64,000 bases of DNA from contig JAUYUB010000001.1 in the NCBI GenBank assembly GCA_030692765.1, positions 62,001 through 126,000 on the forward strand, read 5' to 3'. The notes below the pieces were generated by a model. The model was not told the DNA's origin. It did no database searches and was given only the letters and a program-made list of their open reading frames with translations. Positions 31,782 to 41,205 of this stretch are shown piece after piece. Position 1 is the stretch's first letter. Each line of letters opens with the position of its first letter. Both the position numbers and the translations under genes were made by a program. The stretch comes from Sulfuricurvum sp. GTDB lineage: Bacteria; Campylobacterota; Campylobacteria; Campylobacterales; Sulfurimonadaceae.

Positions 31782-34700
31782 AATATCCCCTCAGTTTTAA
31801 TGATAACAAGGGTATTTCCCGTATGAACGGTATCACCTTGGGTACATAATATCTGTACTACTTCGCCGTTTACAGGCGACTCGATCATCACTTCTGATTT
31901 CATGGCCTCAACCACTACGAGAGTGTCTCCCTCGTGTACATAATCCCCTACTTTGACCGAGATCTCCCATACGTTACCGGATAGAAAACTGGCTATCGCT
32001 TCGCATCCCAGAGGAACTTCTGTAAAATCAGACGCATCATCGACTTCGAGCGTTTCACTCACATACGCTGAAATTCCGGATGCTTCCCATCGTTGGCGTT
32101 CCTCATCAAACGAGTCTTGCTGTATTTTTTTAAATGCACTGATGGACTCGCTGTTTGTCTCAAGAAATTCGAGATATTCTCCCAAAGAAAATTCTCCCTC
32201 TTCTATTCTTAGAGTAAACGTACCGTTAATAAAATCTTTTCGCATTTGAAGAAGTTCGGATTCCGAAACTGGGTAAAAACGGATACGGTCAAAAAACTCC
32301 AATAGCCATGGTTTTTCTGCTTTGAAATCATGTGTCGATTTATAGCGGTTCCACATCTGCACAGTTCGCCCGACAAACTGATAACCGCCCGGACCTTCCA
32401 TGCCATAGACACACATATAGGTTCCGCCGATTCCTACAGCGTTTTCAGGTGTCCATGTACGCGCCGGATTGTACTTCGTCGTGACCAAACGGTGACGCGG
32501 ATCGACAGGAACCGCAACCGGAGCTCCCAAATAGACATCACCCAGTCCCATAACGAGATATTCCGCCTCAAAAAGAATATTTTGAACATCTTGAATACTC
32601 GATAATCCGTTCATACGTCGGATAAACTCAATATTGCTCGGACACCATGGCGCATCATCACGTACGGATTGCATGTATTTCTCAATCGCAAGCTTGGTTG
32701 CCGAATCATCCCAGGACAAAGGGAGATATACGGTTCGGCTAGGGACAATAATGTCACGCGTTGCCGGCATACCTGAGAGTTCATTCTCAATGCTTGTCAA
32801 CAATTCTGCCAGAGACAATTTTTGGCTGTCGTAATGGACCTGAAGCGATCGAATACCAGGTGTTAGATTTATCAACCGACTATCATTGGCAGCTTTAAGA
32901 CGGCGCATCAACTCATGTACCTGAAAACGCAATGTAAGATCAAGCTCCATAGGACCAAACTCGATCAAGACATAATGATCACCCGATAAACGTATTTTCA
33001 CCGCATCGTGACAGTCATTGGCATCGATCTGCGCCACTATAGGATTGGTAATGGTTGAATTAGGAATGGATGGTAATACGCCATTGAGTGTTGCAATGTT
33101 ACCTTCAATTTCCCGTTCCATCCAAACAGCATCATCATACGTAATTGGGACAAATCGGACTCTGTCCTTTGGTCCCAATTGCCCCATTTTCCACAGTTCT
33201 GCAGCCACTATCGTCACTGGACATACAAATCCACCTAAACTTGGACCATCAGGACCCAAGATGACCGGCATATCTCCCGTAAAATCGACGGTACCGATAG
33301 CATAAGCATTATCATGCAAATTGGATGGATGCAGACCAGCTTCACCGCCGTCTTCTCGTGCCCAAAGTGGTTTAGGACCGATAAGACGTACTCCAGTACG
33401 ATTGGAATTGTAGTGAACTTCCCAATCAGTAGTGAAAAATGTTTCGATGTACTCCTCTTTAAAGAAATCAGGAGCACCGTGAGGACCATATATCACCCCT
33501 ATTTCCCACTCTTTTGTCATTTTAGGGCGTAACTTCTCATCCAATACAGCCTGAGTTCTATCACAATTACACAAAACCGTTGTCAGCTGATCACCGATCT
33601 GTAGGATTCGACCCGCATGACCGCCAAATTCTCCTAAAGTAAACGTCGCAGTACTGCCTAAATACTCCGGTACTTTAAATCCACCCTCGATCAGTAAATA
33701 GGTACGGGCACCTGCGCCTTCGATCATTCCCATTTTAAGAATATCACCGGCACTAATCTCGATCGTTTCCCAATAAGAGACATCTGTACCGTTAAGCTGG
33801 GCCTTCATCACGGCACCTGCTAATACGATGCGCGTTTGATAATGAAACTTCAAAGTCGATCCGGTCACCGTCATCTCAAGACCGGGTGCGTTTTTATCAT
33901 TACCCAGAAGTTGATTCCCCAATCGAAATGAGAGCGAATCCATAGGCCCCGATGGCGGAACACCAATATCCCAGTAGCCGATGCGCCCTGGAGCTGATTG
34001 TATCGTTGTATGCGTTCCTGGTTTGATCACTTCGACAATAGCCGGTGCATACGCCAAAGTCCCCAAATATTTGGTTGTCTGCTCACCTTTTGCAAAGACC
34101 TCTTGATCCAATACAAACTGCAAATATCCTAGATTTGTCACGATCCCGTACAGCGTTGTTTCTGCCAGCGCATGCATCATCGCTTGTGTTGCATCTTCAC
34201 GCGTTGCCGAATGTACAATGATTTTGGCAATCATCGGATCATAATACGGAGAGATCACACTGCCGCGTTCAACCCATGTCTCGCAACGTACCCCGTGAGG
34301 CCAAACTACTTCACTCAAAATTCCCGAACTAGGTTGGAAGTTTTTGAGTGGATCTTCGGCATAGACACGTACTTGGATCGAATGGCCTTTTGCTGTATAA
34401 ACTTCATCCAGTGTATTTCCCAATTCTCCTGATGCTTCGAGAATCATCCACTCGACTAAATCAACACCATAGATCTCTTCCGTTACCCCATGTTCGACTT
34501 GCAATCGTGTGTTCACTTCTAGGAAATAAAACTTTTCTTCCAAGGTGTCATACACAAACTCTACCGTACCTGCTGATTTATACGAAGCTGCAGAGGTTAA
34601 ATTGATCGCAGCATTGCATAGCCGTTCTCTGATCTCTTGGGATAAACCTGGAGCGGGTGTCTCTTCGATTACTTTTTGATTGCGTCGTTGAAGTGAACAG

Positions 34701-35380
34701 TCACGCTCACCCAATGCAACCACTTTTCCTTTGCCATCACCAAAGATTTGTACTTCGATGTGACGCGCAGAAGCTACAAATTTTTCGAGGAAAATTCCGC
34801 CTTGACTGAAATTGCTTTTACTCAGACGTCCAACCGATTCAAAACCGTTTTTGAGCTCTTCATCGCTGTAACACAGCTGCATACCGATTCCGCCACCGCC
34901 AGCAGTACTTTTGAGCATTACAGGATAACCGATCACAACAGCAGCGCTCAAAGCCTCTTCAACACTGTTTAGAAGTTCCGTACCAGGTAATAAGGGTACG
35001 CCGTGTGCTTTTGCCATAGATCGAGCCGTATGTTTGAGACCAAACTCTTCCATGTGATTGGCAGTTGGACCAATGAAAACAATCCCTTCTTCTTCACATC
35101 GGCGTGAAAATGCTGCGTTTTCACTCAAAAAACCGTATCCTGGGTGGATCGCATCTGCTCCCGTCTCTTTTGCGGCCTGAATGATTTTTTCACTATCTAA
35201 ATAGCTCTCTTTGGCAGGCGGTTCACCTAAACATACCGATTCATCGGCCATCATGACATGAAGTGATCCCGCATCCGCATGCGAATAGACCGCTACAGAA
35301 GAAATCTGCATTTTTTTAAGTGTACGGATGATACGGCACGCTATCTCTCCTCGGTTGGCAATCAACACTTTAGAAAACAT
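31778..35380 (-). CDS. Biotin-dependent urea/guanidine carboxylase
   Basis: Biotin carboxylase N-term (MFSKVLIANRGEIACRIIRTL), KipA/KipI-like centre, C-term biotinyl VVVEAMKSEV; guanidine context. Confidence 0.92.
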   Translation of the reverse strand: MFSKVLIANRGEIACRIIRTLKKMQISSVAVYSHADAGSLHVMMADESVCLGEPPAKESYLDSEKIIQAAKETGADAIHPGYGFLSENAAFSRRCEEEGIVFIGPTANHMEEFGLKHTARSMAKAHGVPLLPGTELLNSVEEALSAAVVIGYPVMLKSTAGGGGIGMQLCYSDEELKNGFESVGRLSKSNFSQGGIFLEKFVASARHIEVQIFGDGKGKVVALGERDCSLQRRNQKVIEETPAPGLSQEIRERLCNAAINLTSAASYKSAGTVEFVYDTLEEKFYFLEVNTRLQVEHGVTEEIYGVDLVEWMILEASGELGNTLDEVYTAKGHSIQVRVYAEDPLKNFQPSSGILSEVVWPHGVRCETWVERGSVISPYYDPMIAKIIVHSATREDATQAMMHALAETTLYGIVTNLGYLQFVLDQEVFAKGEQTTKYLGTLAYAPAIVEVIKPGTHTTIQSAPGRIGYWDIGVPPSGPMDSLSFRLGNQLLGNDKNAPGLEMTVTGSTLKFHYQTRIVLAGAVMKAQLNGTDVSYWETIEISAGDILKMGMIEGAGARTYLLIEGGFKVPEYLGSTATFTLGEFGGHAGRILQIGDQLTTVLCNCDRTQAVLDEKLRPKMTKEWEIGVIYGPHGAPDFFKEEYIETFFTTDWEVHYNSNRTGVRLIGPKPLWAREDGGEAGLHPSNLHDNAYAIGTVDFTGDMPVILGPDGPSLGGFVCPVTIVAAELWKMGQLGPKDRVRFVPITYDDAVWMEREIEGNIATLNGVLPSIPNSTITNPIVAQIDANDCHDAVKIRLSGDHYVLIEFGPMELDLTLRFQVHELMRRLKAANDSRLINLTPGIRSLQVHYDSQKLSLAELLTSIENELSGMPATRDIIVPSRTVYLPLSWDDSATKLAIEKYMQSVRDDAPWCPSNIEFIRRMNGLSSIQDVQNILFEAEYLVMGLGDVYLGAPVAVPVDPRHRLVTTKYNPARTWTPENAVGIGGTYMCVYGMEGPGGYQFVGRTVQMWNRYKSTHDFKAEKPWLLEFFDRIRFYPVSESELLQMRKDFINGTFTLRIEEGEFSLGEYLEFLETNSESISAFKKIQQDSFDEERQRWEASGISAYVSETLEVDDASDFTEVPLGCEAIASFLSGNVWEISVKVGDYVHEGDTLVVVEAMKSEVMIESPVNGEVVQILCTQGDTVHTGNTLVIIKTEGIL

Positions 35381-35501
35381 TTTTTTTCCTCACATGAAAA
35401 ATATATACATCATTTTGAACGCAATCGGAGCAAAGCCCCGATGTGCTACGCTAGCCGCTATGGCACTAAAGCTTGCCTCTTTGAGGCAGAAATTTATTAT
35501 T

Positions 35502-36131
35502 TTAAACAGGTTTATAGATACTTAGTCTTACAGGACTTGGATTAAAAGCATTACATGGATTATTAAGCTGTGGACAATTGGAGATCAATACTAGAGTATC
35601 CATCACAGCAAACAGTTCCAGTGTACTTCCAGGGGCTGAGATTCCATCGATAATTGCCAATGTCCCATCCGCTTCAACAGGAACATTCATGAAAAAATTG
35701 ATATTACTGACCAAATCACGCTTGTCCATACCCATTTGGCCCAGTGCCAGAAGATAATTATCCCGGCACGAATGCATATCCAGTTTATCAAGTGCATAGC
35801 GAACGGTGTTACTCTCAGCACTGCATGCACCGCCTAAAGTGTCATGACGTCCGCAGGTATCACTGATCACTTTCATCATTATATTTCCCAGATTGGAAAC
35901 GAGTTGTGTCCCTGTTTCGACAAAAATATTTTTTTGACGAACAATCGTTTGAGGAGCACTGTAGCGCTCGGTGACGTCGTTGGCATTGTAAAAAAGTGTA
36001 TCAACTGCTTGACACCCTTCCAAATCCACGATTCGCAAGACTTCTCCTGCTTTAACTACTTTGTACCATGGCTCTCCGGCAGGAATCGTTTCATCATAAA
36101 TCATCTCAGACATTTTTTCCTCCTTGCGCAA
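35502..36131 (-). CDS. UAAP1/DUF1989 family; probable carboxyguanidine deiminase subunit
   Basis: ETIPAGEPWYKVVKAGEVLRIVDLEGCQAVDTLFYNA; adjacent to carboxylase and paralog. Confidence 0.8.
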   Translation of the reverse strand: MRKEEKMSEMIYDETIPAGEPWYKVVKAGEVLRIVDLEGCQAVDTLFYNANDVTERYSAPQTIVRQKNIFVETGTQLVSNLGNIMMKVISDTCGRHDTLGGACSAESNTVRYALDKLDMHSCRDNYLLALGQMGMDKRDLVSNINFFMNVPVEADGTLAIIDGISAPGSTLELFAVMDTLVLISNCPQLNNPCNAFNPSPVRLSIYKPV

Positions 36132-36870
36132 ACTGTTTCATATAATTTCGTGTATTTACAAATGCCCGTTCGCTTCGCTCAGAATTAATAACACATGGAT
36201 CATCCAATGCTACCTCATCACCCTGATACACAGTTAGACCAATTGGTTTGACATTATATGTGCTATCCATACTGAGTACATGTACCGTGTTTGATAGTAT
36301 CACCAATACATCCATCTCGGCACGCAACTCGATAAAACTTCCCGCAGGTACCGTATCTTCACGATAGATCAACTCACCAGATTCACCAACCTTCGCATCA
36401 GCAAAAAGATTTAGACACGGCATGATGTCACGACGTCCCATTCCGTATTTACCTACTTCAACCAAAAAATTGTCAAAATCATTTTTATAATAACAGTTAC
36501 GTTTGCTTTGATAGTTACCGATTCCCCAATGTGCTTCAATATCCGAAGCCATTGTATAACCGCAAACCGTATCATGTGTTTCACAGCTGTCTGTAATAAT
36601 CGACATCAAGATTCGACCCATATCCGAATATAGTGCATTGCCAGCTTTGAGATAGGCGTTGTATTGAATTTTGACCGTATCTGCCGCGTTATAACGTTCA
36701 GTACGTTCATGGACATTATAAAACAGTGCCGACAGACCGCTTGTCGCTTCACTGTTTACTATCCGAAGGACTTGTCCTTTACAAATAATCTTACTCCAGC
36801 GTCCGCCACCTGGCAGAATCTCATCAAAGAGAATTGACTCAGGCAATAGTGGTTTCATTAATTGTGTCAT
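36106..36870 (-). CDS. UAAP2/DUF1989 family; probable carboxyguanidine deiminase subunit
   Basis: DEILPGGGRWSKIICKGQVLRIVNSEATSGLSALFYNVHERTERYNAADTVKIQ. Confidence 0.8.
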   Translation of the reverse strand: MTQLMKPLLPESILFDEILPGGGRWSKIICKGQVLRIVNSEATSGLSALFYNVHERTERYNAADTVKIQYNAYLKAGNALYSDMGRILMSIITDSCETHDTVCGYTMASDIEAHWGIGNYQSKRNCYYKNDFDNFLVEVGKYGMGRRDIMPCLNLFADAKVGESGELIYREDTVPAGSFIELRAEMDVLVILSNTVHVLSMDSTYNVKPIGLTVYQGDEVALDDPCVINSERSERAFVNTRNYMKQFAQGGKNV

Positions 36871-37615
36871 AGGTTTCTCCTTTATATTTTCGTTTATTTC
36901 TATCCAGTTTAATATCATTGACCAACGTAGCACCATAGGCATTAGGTGCGTGAGGGTCATTACGAACCTTGTCAAAGACCAAAAGTCGTGTTCCCAGTTC
37001 AAAGGCTTCCTTAACATCATGCGTTACCATAAACACAGTCAGCCCGTATGTCTTCCATAATTCACGAACAAGTACGTGCATATCTGCTTTACTACCGGGA
37101 TCAAGAGCCCCAAACGGTTCGTCCAGCAAGAGAATCTTTGGCTTTTTCACCAATGCCTGAGCAATTGATAGACGTTGCTGCATCCCACCAGAAAGTTCAG
37201 ATGGATATTTATGGGCCGATTGTTCAAGTCCAACCGATTTCAGCATTGCCATTGCTTCTTCTTTGATCCGTTTGCGTGTGCTTCCAAACACCTTACCTAA
37301 CAACGGAGAATGCTCCATCTCTAAACCCAGCATCACATTTTCCAATGCTTTGAGATGCGGGAAAAGAGTATATTTTTGAAATACCACTCCTCTGTCGCTT
37401 CCTGGTTCGGATGAGAGCGGTTCACCTTCGAGTAAAATAGACCCTCGTGATGGTATATCCTGTCCCAAAAGCATCCGTAAAAAGGTACTTTTACCGCATC
37501 CAGATGGACCGATAAGGGTACAAAACTCTCCTTTTTCTATGGAAAAATTGAGTTTCTCTAAAATCACACTCTCTTCGTAGGTCTTCCATACGTTTTTGAT
37601 TTGTAGATAACTCAT
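36839..37615 (-). CDS. ABC transporter ATP-binding protein
   Basis: LIGPSGCGKSTFLRMLLG...LSGGMQQRLSIAQALVKKPKILLLDEPFGALD. Confidence 0.93.
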   Translation of the reverse strand: MSYLQIKNVWKTYEESVILEKLNFSIEKGEFCTLIGPSGCGKSTFLRMLLGQDIPSRGSILLEGEPLSSEPGSDRGVVFQKYTLFPHLKALENVMLGLEMEHSPLLGKVFGSTRKRIKEEAMAMLKSVGLEQSAHKYPSELSGGMQQRLSIAQALVKKPKILLLDEPFGALDPGSKADMHVLVRELWKTYGLTVFMVTHDVKEAFELGTRLLVFDKVRNDPHAPNAYGATLVNDIKLDRNKRKYKGETYDTINETTIA

Positions 37616-38424
37616 TTTTTCTCCTTTCGATACCAGGGGAATACTTTACGTATAATCACAGCCAAACTCCAATCCATAAGAAATGCCAGAAACGTGATCC
37701 ATGCTACATAGGGCAAGATCACATCCATCTCCATGTAACGGCGCATCAAAAAGATTCTATATCCCAACCCTTCCGATGAAGCGATCGCCTCTGCCGTGAT
37801 CAAAAAAAGCCATGCAGCTCCCAATGAAAGTCTTAGCGCATCCAAAAGGCGAGGCATAACATGCGGCAAGACGACACGTACTATAATCTGCCATGTCGAT
37901 GCCCCTAGCGTTTGAACCTTGATCAGTAGCTCTTCAGAAAGCTCCATAGAGTATTGCTGTGTATCACGGATCAAAAATGGAGCCACTCCGATGACGATTA
38001 AAGCCACTTTTGCCGATTCATCAAGCCCAAAGATGATTAACAATATTGGTAATATCGCGATTGGCGGTATTAACGATACTGCCGCTGAAAACGGTGACAG
38101 TAGCGCTCGAAAAAGGGGCAAGGTACCCTGTACGATTCCAAAGACAAGACCGATGATCGTAGCAATCCCAAGCCCTTTCGCAATTCGAGACAAACTGGCA
38201 ATGGTATCGGTGTATAAAATCGGTTCTTCCGTCAACTCGTCAGGTTCCATAACCATGATTTTGACGGCATCGCCAATTGCCTCAAACGTCGGAAGAAGTT
38301 TGTCTTCCGAATTCAGTGCGTGACGTGCATCCGCTGCAATCCAATAGATCAATGCTAGAATCACAAACGGCAAGATTTTTAAAAGCGGTGTAAACCGTCC
38401 GGCATTCAGATTGATCAGACGCAT
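37612..38424 (-). CDS. ABC transporter permease
   Basis: Multi-TM; EELLIKVQTLGASTWQIIVRVVLPHVMPRLLDALRLSLGAAWLFLITAE. Confidence 0.92.
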   Translation of the reverse strand: MRLINLNAGRFTPLLKILPFVILALIYWIAADARHALNSEDKLLPTFEAIGDAVKIMVMEPDELTEEPILYTDTIASLSRIAKGLGIATIIGLVFGIVQGTLPLFRALLSPFSAAVSLIPPIAILPILLIIFGLDESAKVALIVIGVAPFLIRDTQQYSMELSEELLIKVQTLGASTWQIIVRVVLPHVMPRLLDALRLSLGAAWLFLITAEAIASSEGLGYRIFLMRRYMEMDVILPYVAWITFLAFLMDWSLAVIIRKVFPWYRKEKK

Positions 38425-38427
38425 GGA

Positions 38428-39546
38428 TTACAGTTTCCCTTGGGCTGCTTGTTTCATAAACTGCGAATCAAATCGAAGTTTCATGTTTTTTGGATTTCCA
38501 AGCACTTTATTAGCCGGAAATGTCATCCCGATAAAGTTCGCATTTTTCGCTTTGTTCCCTAACAATCCATGGGCATAAGAAAACTTGCTCACTTCTCCCA
38601 TGGTTGTGATTAGTTTTGCATCTTCCGTAAACTTTTGCGCTTCAGCAGCGGTATAGAACATCTTGGTTGTTGCCAGCTGAGATTGATACTCTTTGAGTGA
38701 TGTACCTGATGCTTTTGCCATCATTGTGCGTGCCTCAATCCCTTTTGCATCATTTTTAGACATGATCCCCATAATTTCGAACCATGCACCCGTTAATGCT
38801 TTAGCCAATTTAGGATTTTCTTTGAGTGTTTTTGTGTTTACCACCATCATGTCGATGATTTCTCCCGGTATCTTGCTAGAATCAAACAACATCTTTGCGT
38901 TAGGAACCTTTTTGACTTCATTAAGTTGAGGATTCCATGTCACCACGTTTTTCATTGACGGTGAATTAAACGCTGAAACGATATCCGCATCCGACGTATT
39001 AACCGTTTTAACATCTTTGGCACTCAAACCTGCAGATGCCAATCCGCGCTCCAATAAATAATGCGATACCGAGTACTCGACCAAATTTACTTTTTGACCT
39101 TTAAGCTCTTTCAAACTCTTAGCACTCTTAGAAACAATACCGTCATTACCGTTTGAGTAATCACCGATAATAACAGCAGTAGAATCCACTCCCCCCGCAG
39201 CAGGGATAGTCAATGCATCCATATTAGTCATGACACATCCGTCAAACGATCCTGCTGAGTATTGATTGATAGATTCAACATAGTCATTGAGCTGAACTAC
39301 ATCGATTTTGATGCCGTATTTATCTGCCCACTTTTTCACGATCCCTTTTCGAGCACCGTAATCCCACGGCATCCATCCGGCATAAATGGTCCATGCAACT
39401 TTAAAGTTGGTTTTGGGCGCGGCAAACATAGTAGTTGACGCAACGGCAAGAGCCAAAACGGCCAGTGAAAGACGTGTGGAAAGTTTTGGTGATGTGAGTT
39501 TTGATGAGCCTGCAGCAGATGTGCACTGAGTGAATGAATGTGTCAT
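38428..39546 (-). CDS. ABC transporter substrate-binding protein
   Basis: Signal-like N-term; KVAWTIYAGWMPWDYGARKGIVKKWADKYGIKIDVVQLNDYVESINQYSAGSFDGCVMTNMDAL. Confidence 0.88.
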   Translation of the reverse strand: MTHSFTQCTSAAGSSKLTSPKLSTRLSLAVLALAVASTTMFAAPKTNFKVAWTIYAGWMPWDYGARKGIVKKWADKYGIKIDVVQLNDYVESINQYSAGSFDGCVMTNMDALTIPAAGGVDSTAVIIGDYSNGNDGIVSKSAKSLKELKGQKVNLVEYSVSHYLLERGLASAGLSAKDVKTVNTSDADIVSAFNSPSMKNVVTWNPQLNEVKKVPNAKMLFDSSKIPGEIIDMMVVNTKTLKENPKLAKALTGAWFEIMGIMSKNDAKGIEARTMMAKASGTSLKEYQSQLATTKMFYTAAEAQKFTEDAKLITTMGEVSKFSYAHGLLGNKAKNANFIGMTFPANKVLGNPKNMKLRFDSQFMKQAAQGKL

Positions 39547-39575
39547 GAAATCCTCCTAAACGGTTATTGAGAAAA

Positions 39576-39682
39576 AACGGGGAGACATACCTCTCTCCCG
39601 GGCTTTTATCCCTCCGTGTAGCCGCTTACGAGGCCGGATACTCTCGGACCAGCACTTTTCAGTCGGAACCCTAGTATCCATT
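39576..39682 (-). ncRNA. Guanidine-I (ykkC) riboswitch
   Basis: Minus-strand read ACTAGGGTTCCG...CTGGTCCGAGAG...ACACGGAGGGATAAAAGCCCGGGAGA matches the conserved ykkC core; in the leader of the guanidine operon. Confidence 0.92.
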
Positions 39683-39807
39683 TATTGAACAATATGAGAG
39701 ATATTTTCCTCCCGATTTTTCTACATGCAAAAATTATAATATATTTGATGAAATATAAGACAAACTATGTGATTAAATTTTAATCAACAAGAAGATTATT
39801 ATATAAC

Positions 39808-40224
39808 TTATTCTCCCCTCTTCTCCAAACACCCTTTTTCCATACAGTTGATCTTTGGCATCGGTTCGACGTAGCGATCCAGCACTTCAGAGACTTTTTT
39901 TGCATCAAATCCACACAGTTTTTCAGTTCCGATAATCATTAAAGGCCGACGGATCAAAATCGGATCGTTCATAAGCATCTCCATAGCCTCTACTTCATTA
40001 AAACTATCGGGCAATAGATGGCCATTTTTAATAGCAGGAGCCGCGGGATTGAACCACTCGCTTACGATTTTATCACCCATAAAACTGCGAATAGTATCAC
40101 CATCCAAACCATGTTCCAAAAGGTTGCGTTCGATTATCGTACATCCACTGGCTCTTAGAATCGATTTTTGTTTAGCATTGGCGGCGCAAAAAGGTTTTTC
40201 ATAAAATACGACCAGCTTTAGCAT
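39808..40224 (-). CDS. nifO: NifO-like nitrogenase-associated protein (ArsC/Spx family)
   Basis: MLKLVVFYEKPFCAANAKQKSILRASGCTIIERNLLEHG...LIRRPLMIIGTEKLCGFD. Confidence 0.8.
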   Translation of the reverse strand: MLKLVVFYEKPFCAANAKQKSILRASGCTIIERNLLEHGLDGDTIRSFMGDKIVSEWFNPAAPAIKNGHLLPDSFNEVEAMEMLMNDPILIRRPLMIIGTEKLCGFDAKKVSEVLDRYVEPMPKINCMEKGCLEKRGE

Positions 40225-40466
40225 TACTCTATCCCAATTACAGCACGCCCGCGACGATTAAGATAAAAAGTATCGTATCCATCATCCCCAGCACTCATAC
40301 ATTCGCCCAAATATCCCTCATCATAGAGTTCGGACATGATATTTCTAACTTCAGCTTTATCCATTTTTGCGTATTCGGCTATATCATCCGACTCATAGAT
40401 ATTGTATTCCCATTCATCACTCAGGTTGAAGATGGTTTTCATCACTTTTAATTTTTTCGCATTCAT
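40224..40466 (-). CDS. Small winged-helix-like protein
   Basis: ESDDIAEYAKMDKAEVRNIMSELYDEGYLGECMSAGDDGYDTFYLNRRGRAVIGIE. Confidence 0.55.
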   Translation of the reverse strand: MNAKKLKVMKTIFNLSDEWEYNIYESDDIAEYAKMDKAEVRNIMSELYDEGYLGECMSAGDDGYDTFYLNRRGRAVIGIE

Positions 40467-41205
40467 AAGAAGCCTTTAAATGATTAACTTGTTTACGTAA
40501 CATAATCATTTGCAGAGGATGCAGTTTTTCTGCTGTTATCCACAATTCATATGCATTAACATAGTGTTCTAGAATTTTTGAATGCAACTTCTGTGCTTGA
40601 TCGTACAACTGTGATAACAGCTCTTTTGCTTCATCAAATGTATGCTGTTTGAGCGGACGTAGTCGGCGAATCACTCCATCAAAAAGCTTCAGGCTATGAT
40701 ACTGCTCTGCCATCTCTAAAAACTGTGAAGCATGTAGCGCCGATGCATAATGTTCATTCCAAATGCGCCCGTTAATCATCTGATCGCATGCCTGATCCAT
40801 AAAGACAGGAGCAAATTCCAACACTGCCAACAGTTCTGTAAAATCATTATCCACCAATGCCCGAAACAGCATACGGCTTCTATTGCGGATATGATGGCGA
40901 AGTTCAGGTACTTCTAACACGGAAGGGTTGAGATGGGCAAACCTCTCATACGCCCCTAATCGTGAGTGATTAAACCCCATAATTGCGACATCAGTATTAG
41001 GATCTTCAACTTGGGCTATATGCGAACCACTTGGTCTGTGAAATGCCCATAGCAGCCGTGCCTCATCATCCTCATGAAACAAATAAAAAGCATCGCCTTG
41101 TTCCTCAAAGTCTAAATCGTCCTTGAGCGATTCAATGTGCTCTCTATAGTTCAAAGTAGATGACGTCGCCATATGACTCAAACCTTTTGATATTTTTCTT
41201 TTCAC
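40417..41205 (-). CDS. Accessory protein of MoxR/VWA module B (paralog of 25575-26174)
   Basis: DNDFTELLAVLEFAPVFMDQACDQMI...LHPLQMIMLRKQVNHL aligns with 25575-26174; start uncertain. Confidence 0.65.
   Translation of the reverse strand: MKRKISKGLSHMATSSTLNYREHIESLKDDLDFEEQGDAFYLFHEDDEARLLWAFHRPSGSHIAQVEDPNTDVAIMGFNHSRLGAYERFAHLNPSVLEVPELRHHIRNRSRMLFRALVDNDFTELLAVLEFAPVFMDQACDQMINGRIWNEHYASALHASQFLEMAEQYHSLKLFDGVIRRLRPLKQHTFDEAKELLSQLYDQAQKLHSKILEHYVNAYELWITAEKLHPLQMIMLRKQVNHLKASYECEKIKSDENHLQPE

Noticed and set aside
31778-35380. Calling the carboxylase a plain urea carboxylase
   Set aside because: ykkC riboswitch and UAAP pair favour guanidine; substrate cannot be decided from sequence by eye, so the call is left as urea/guanidine carboxylase.
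31953-35545. Numerous ORFs antisense to the carboxylase (e.g. 31953, 33018, 34172, 35279)
   Set aside because: All lie opposite a clear 1200-aa coding frame; low-complexity translations typical of antisense artefacts.
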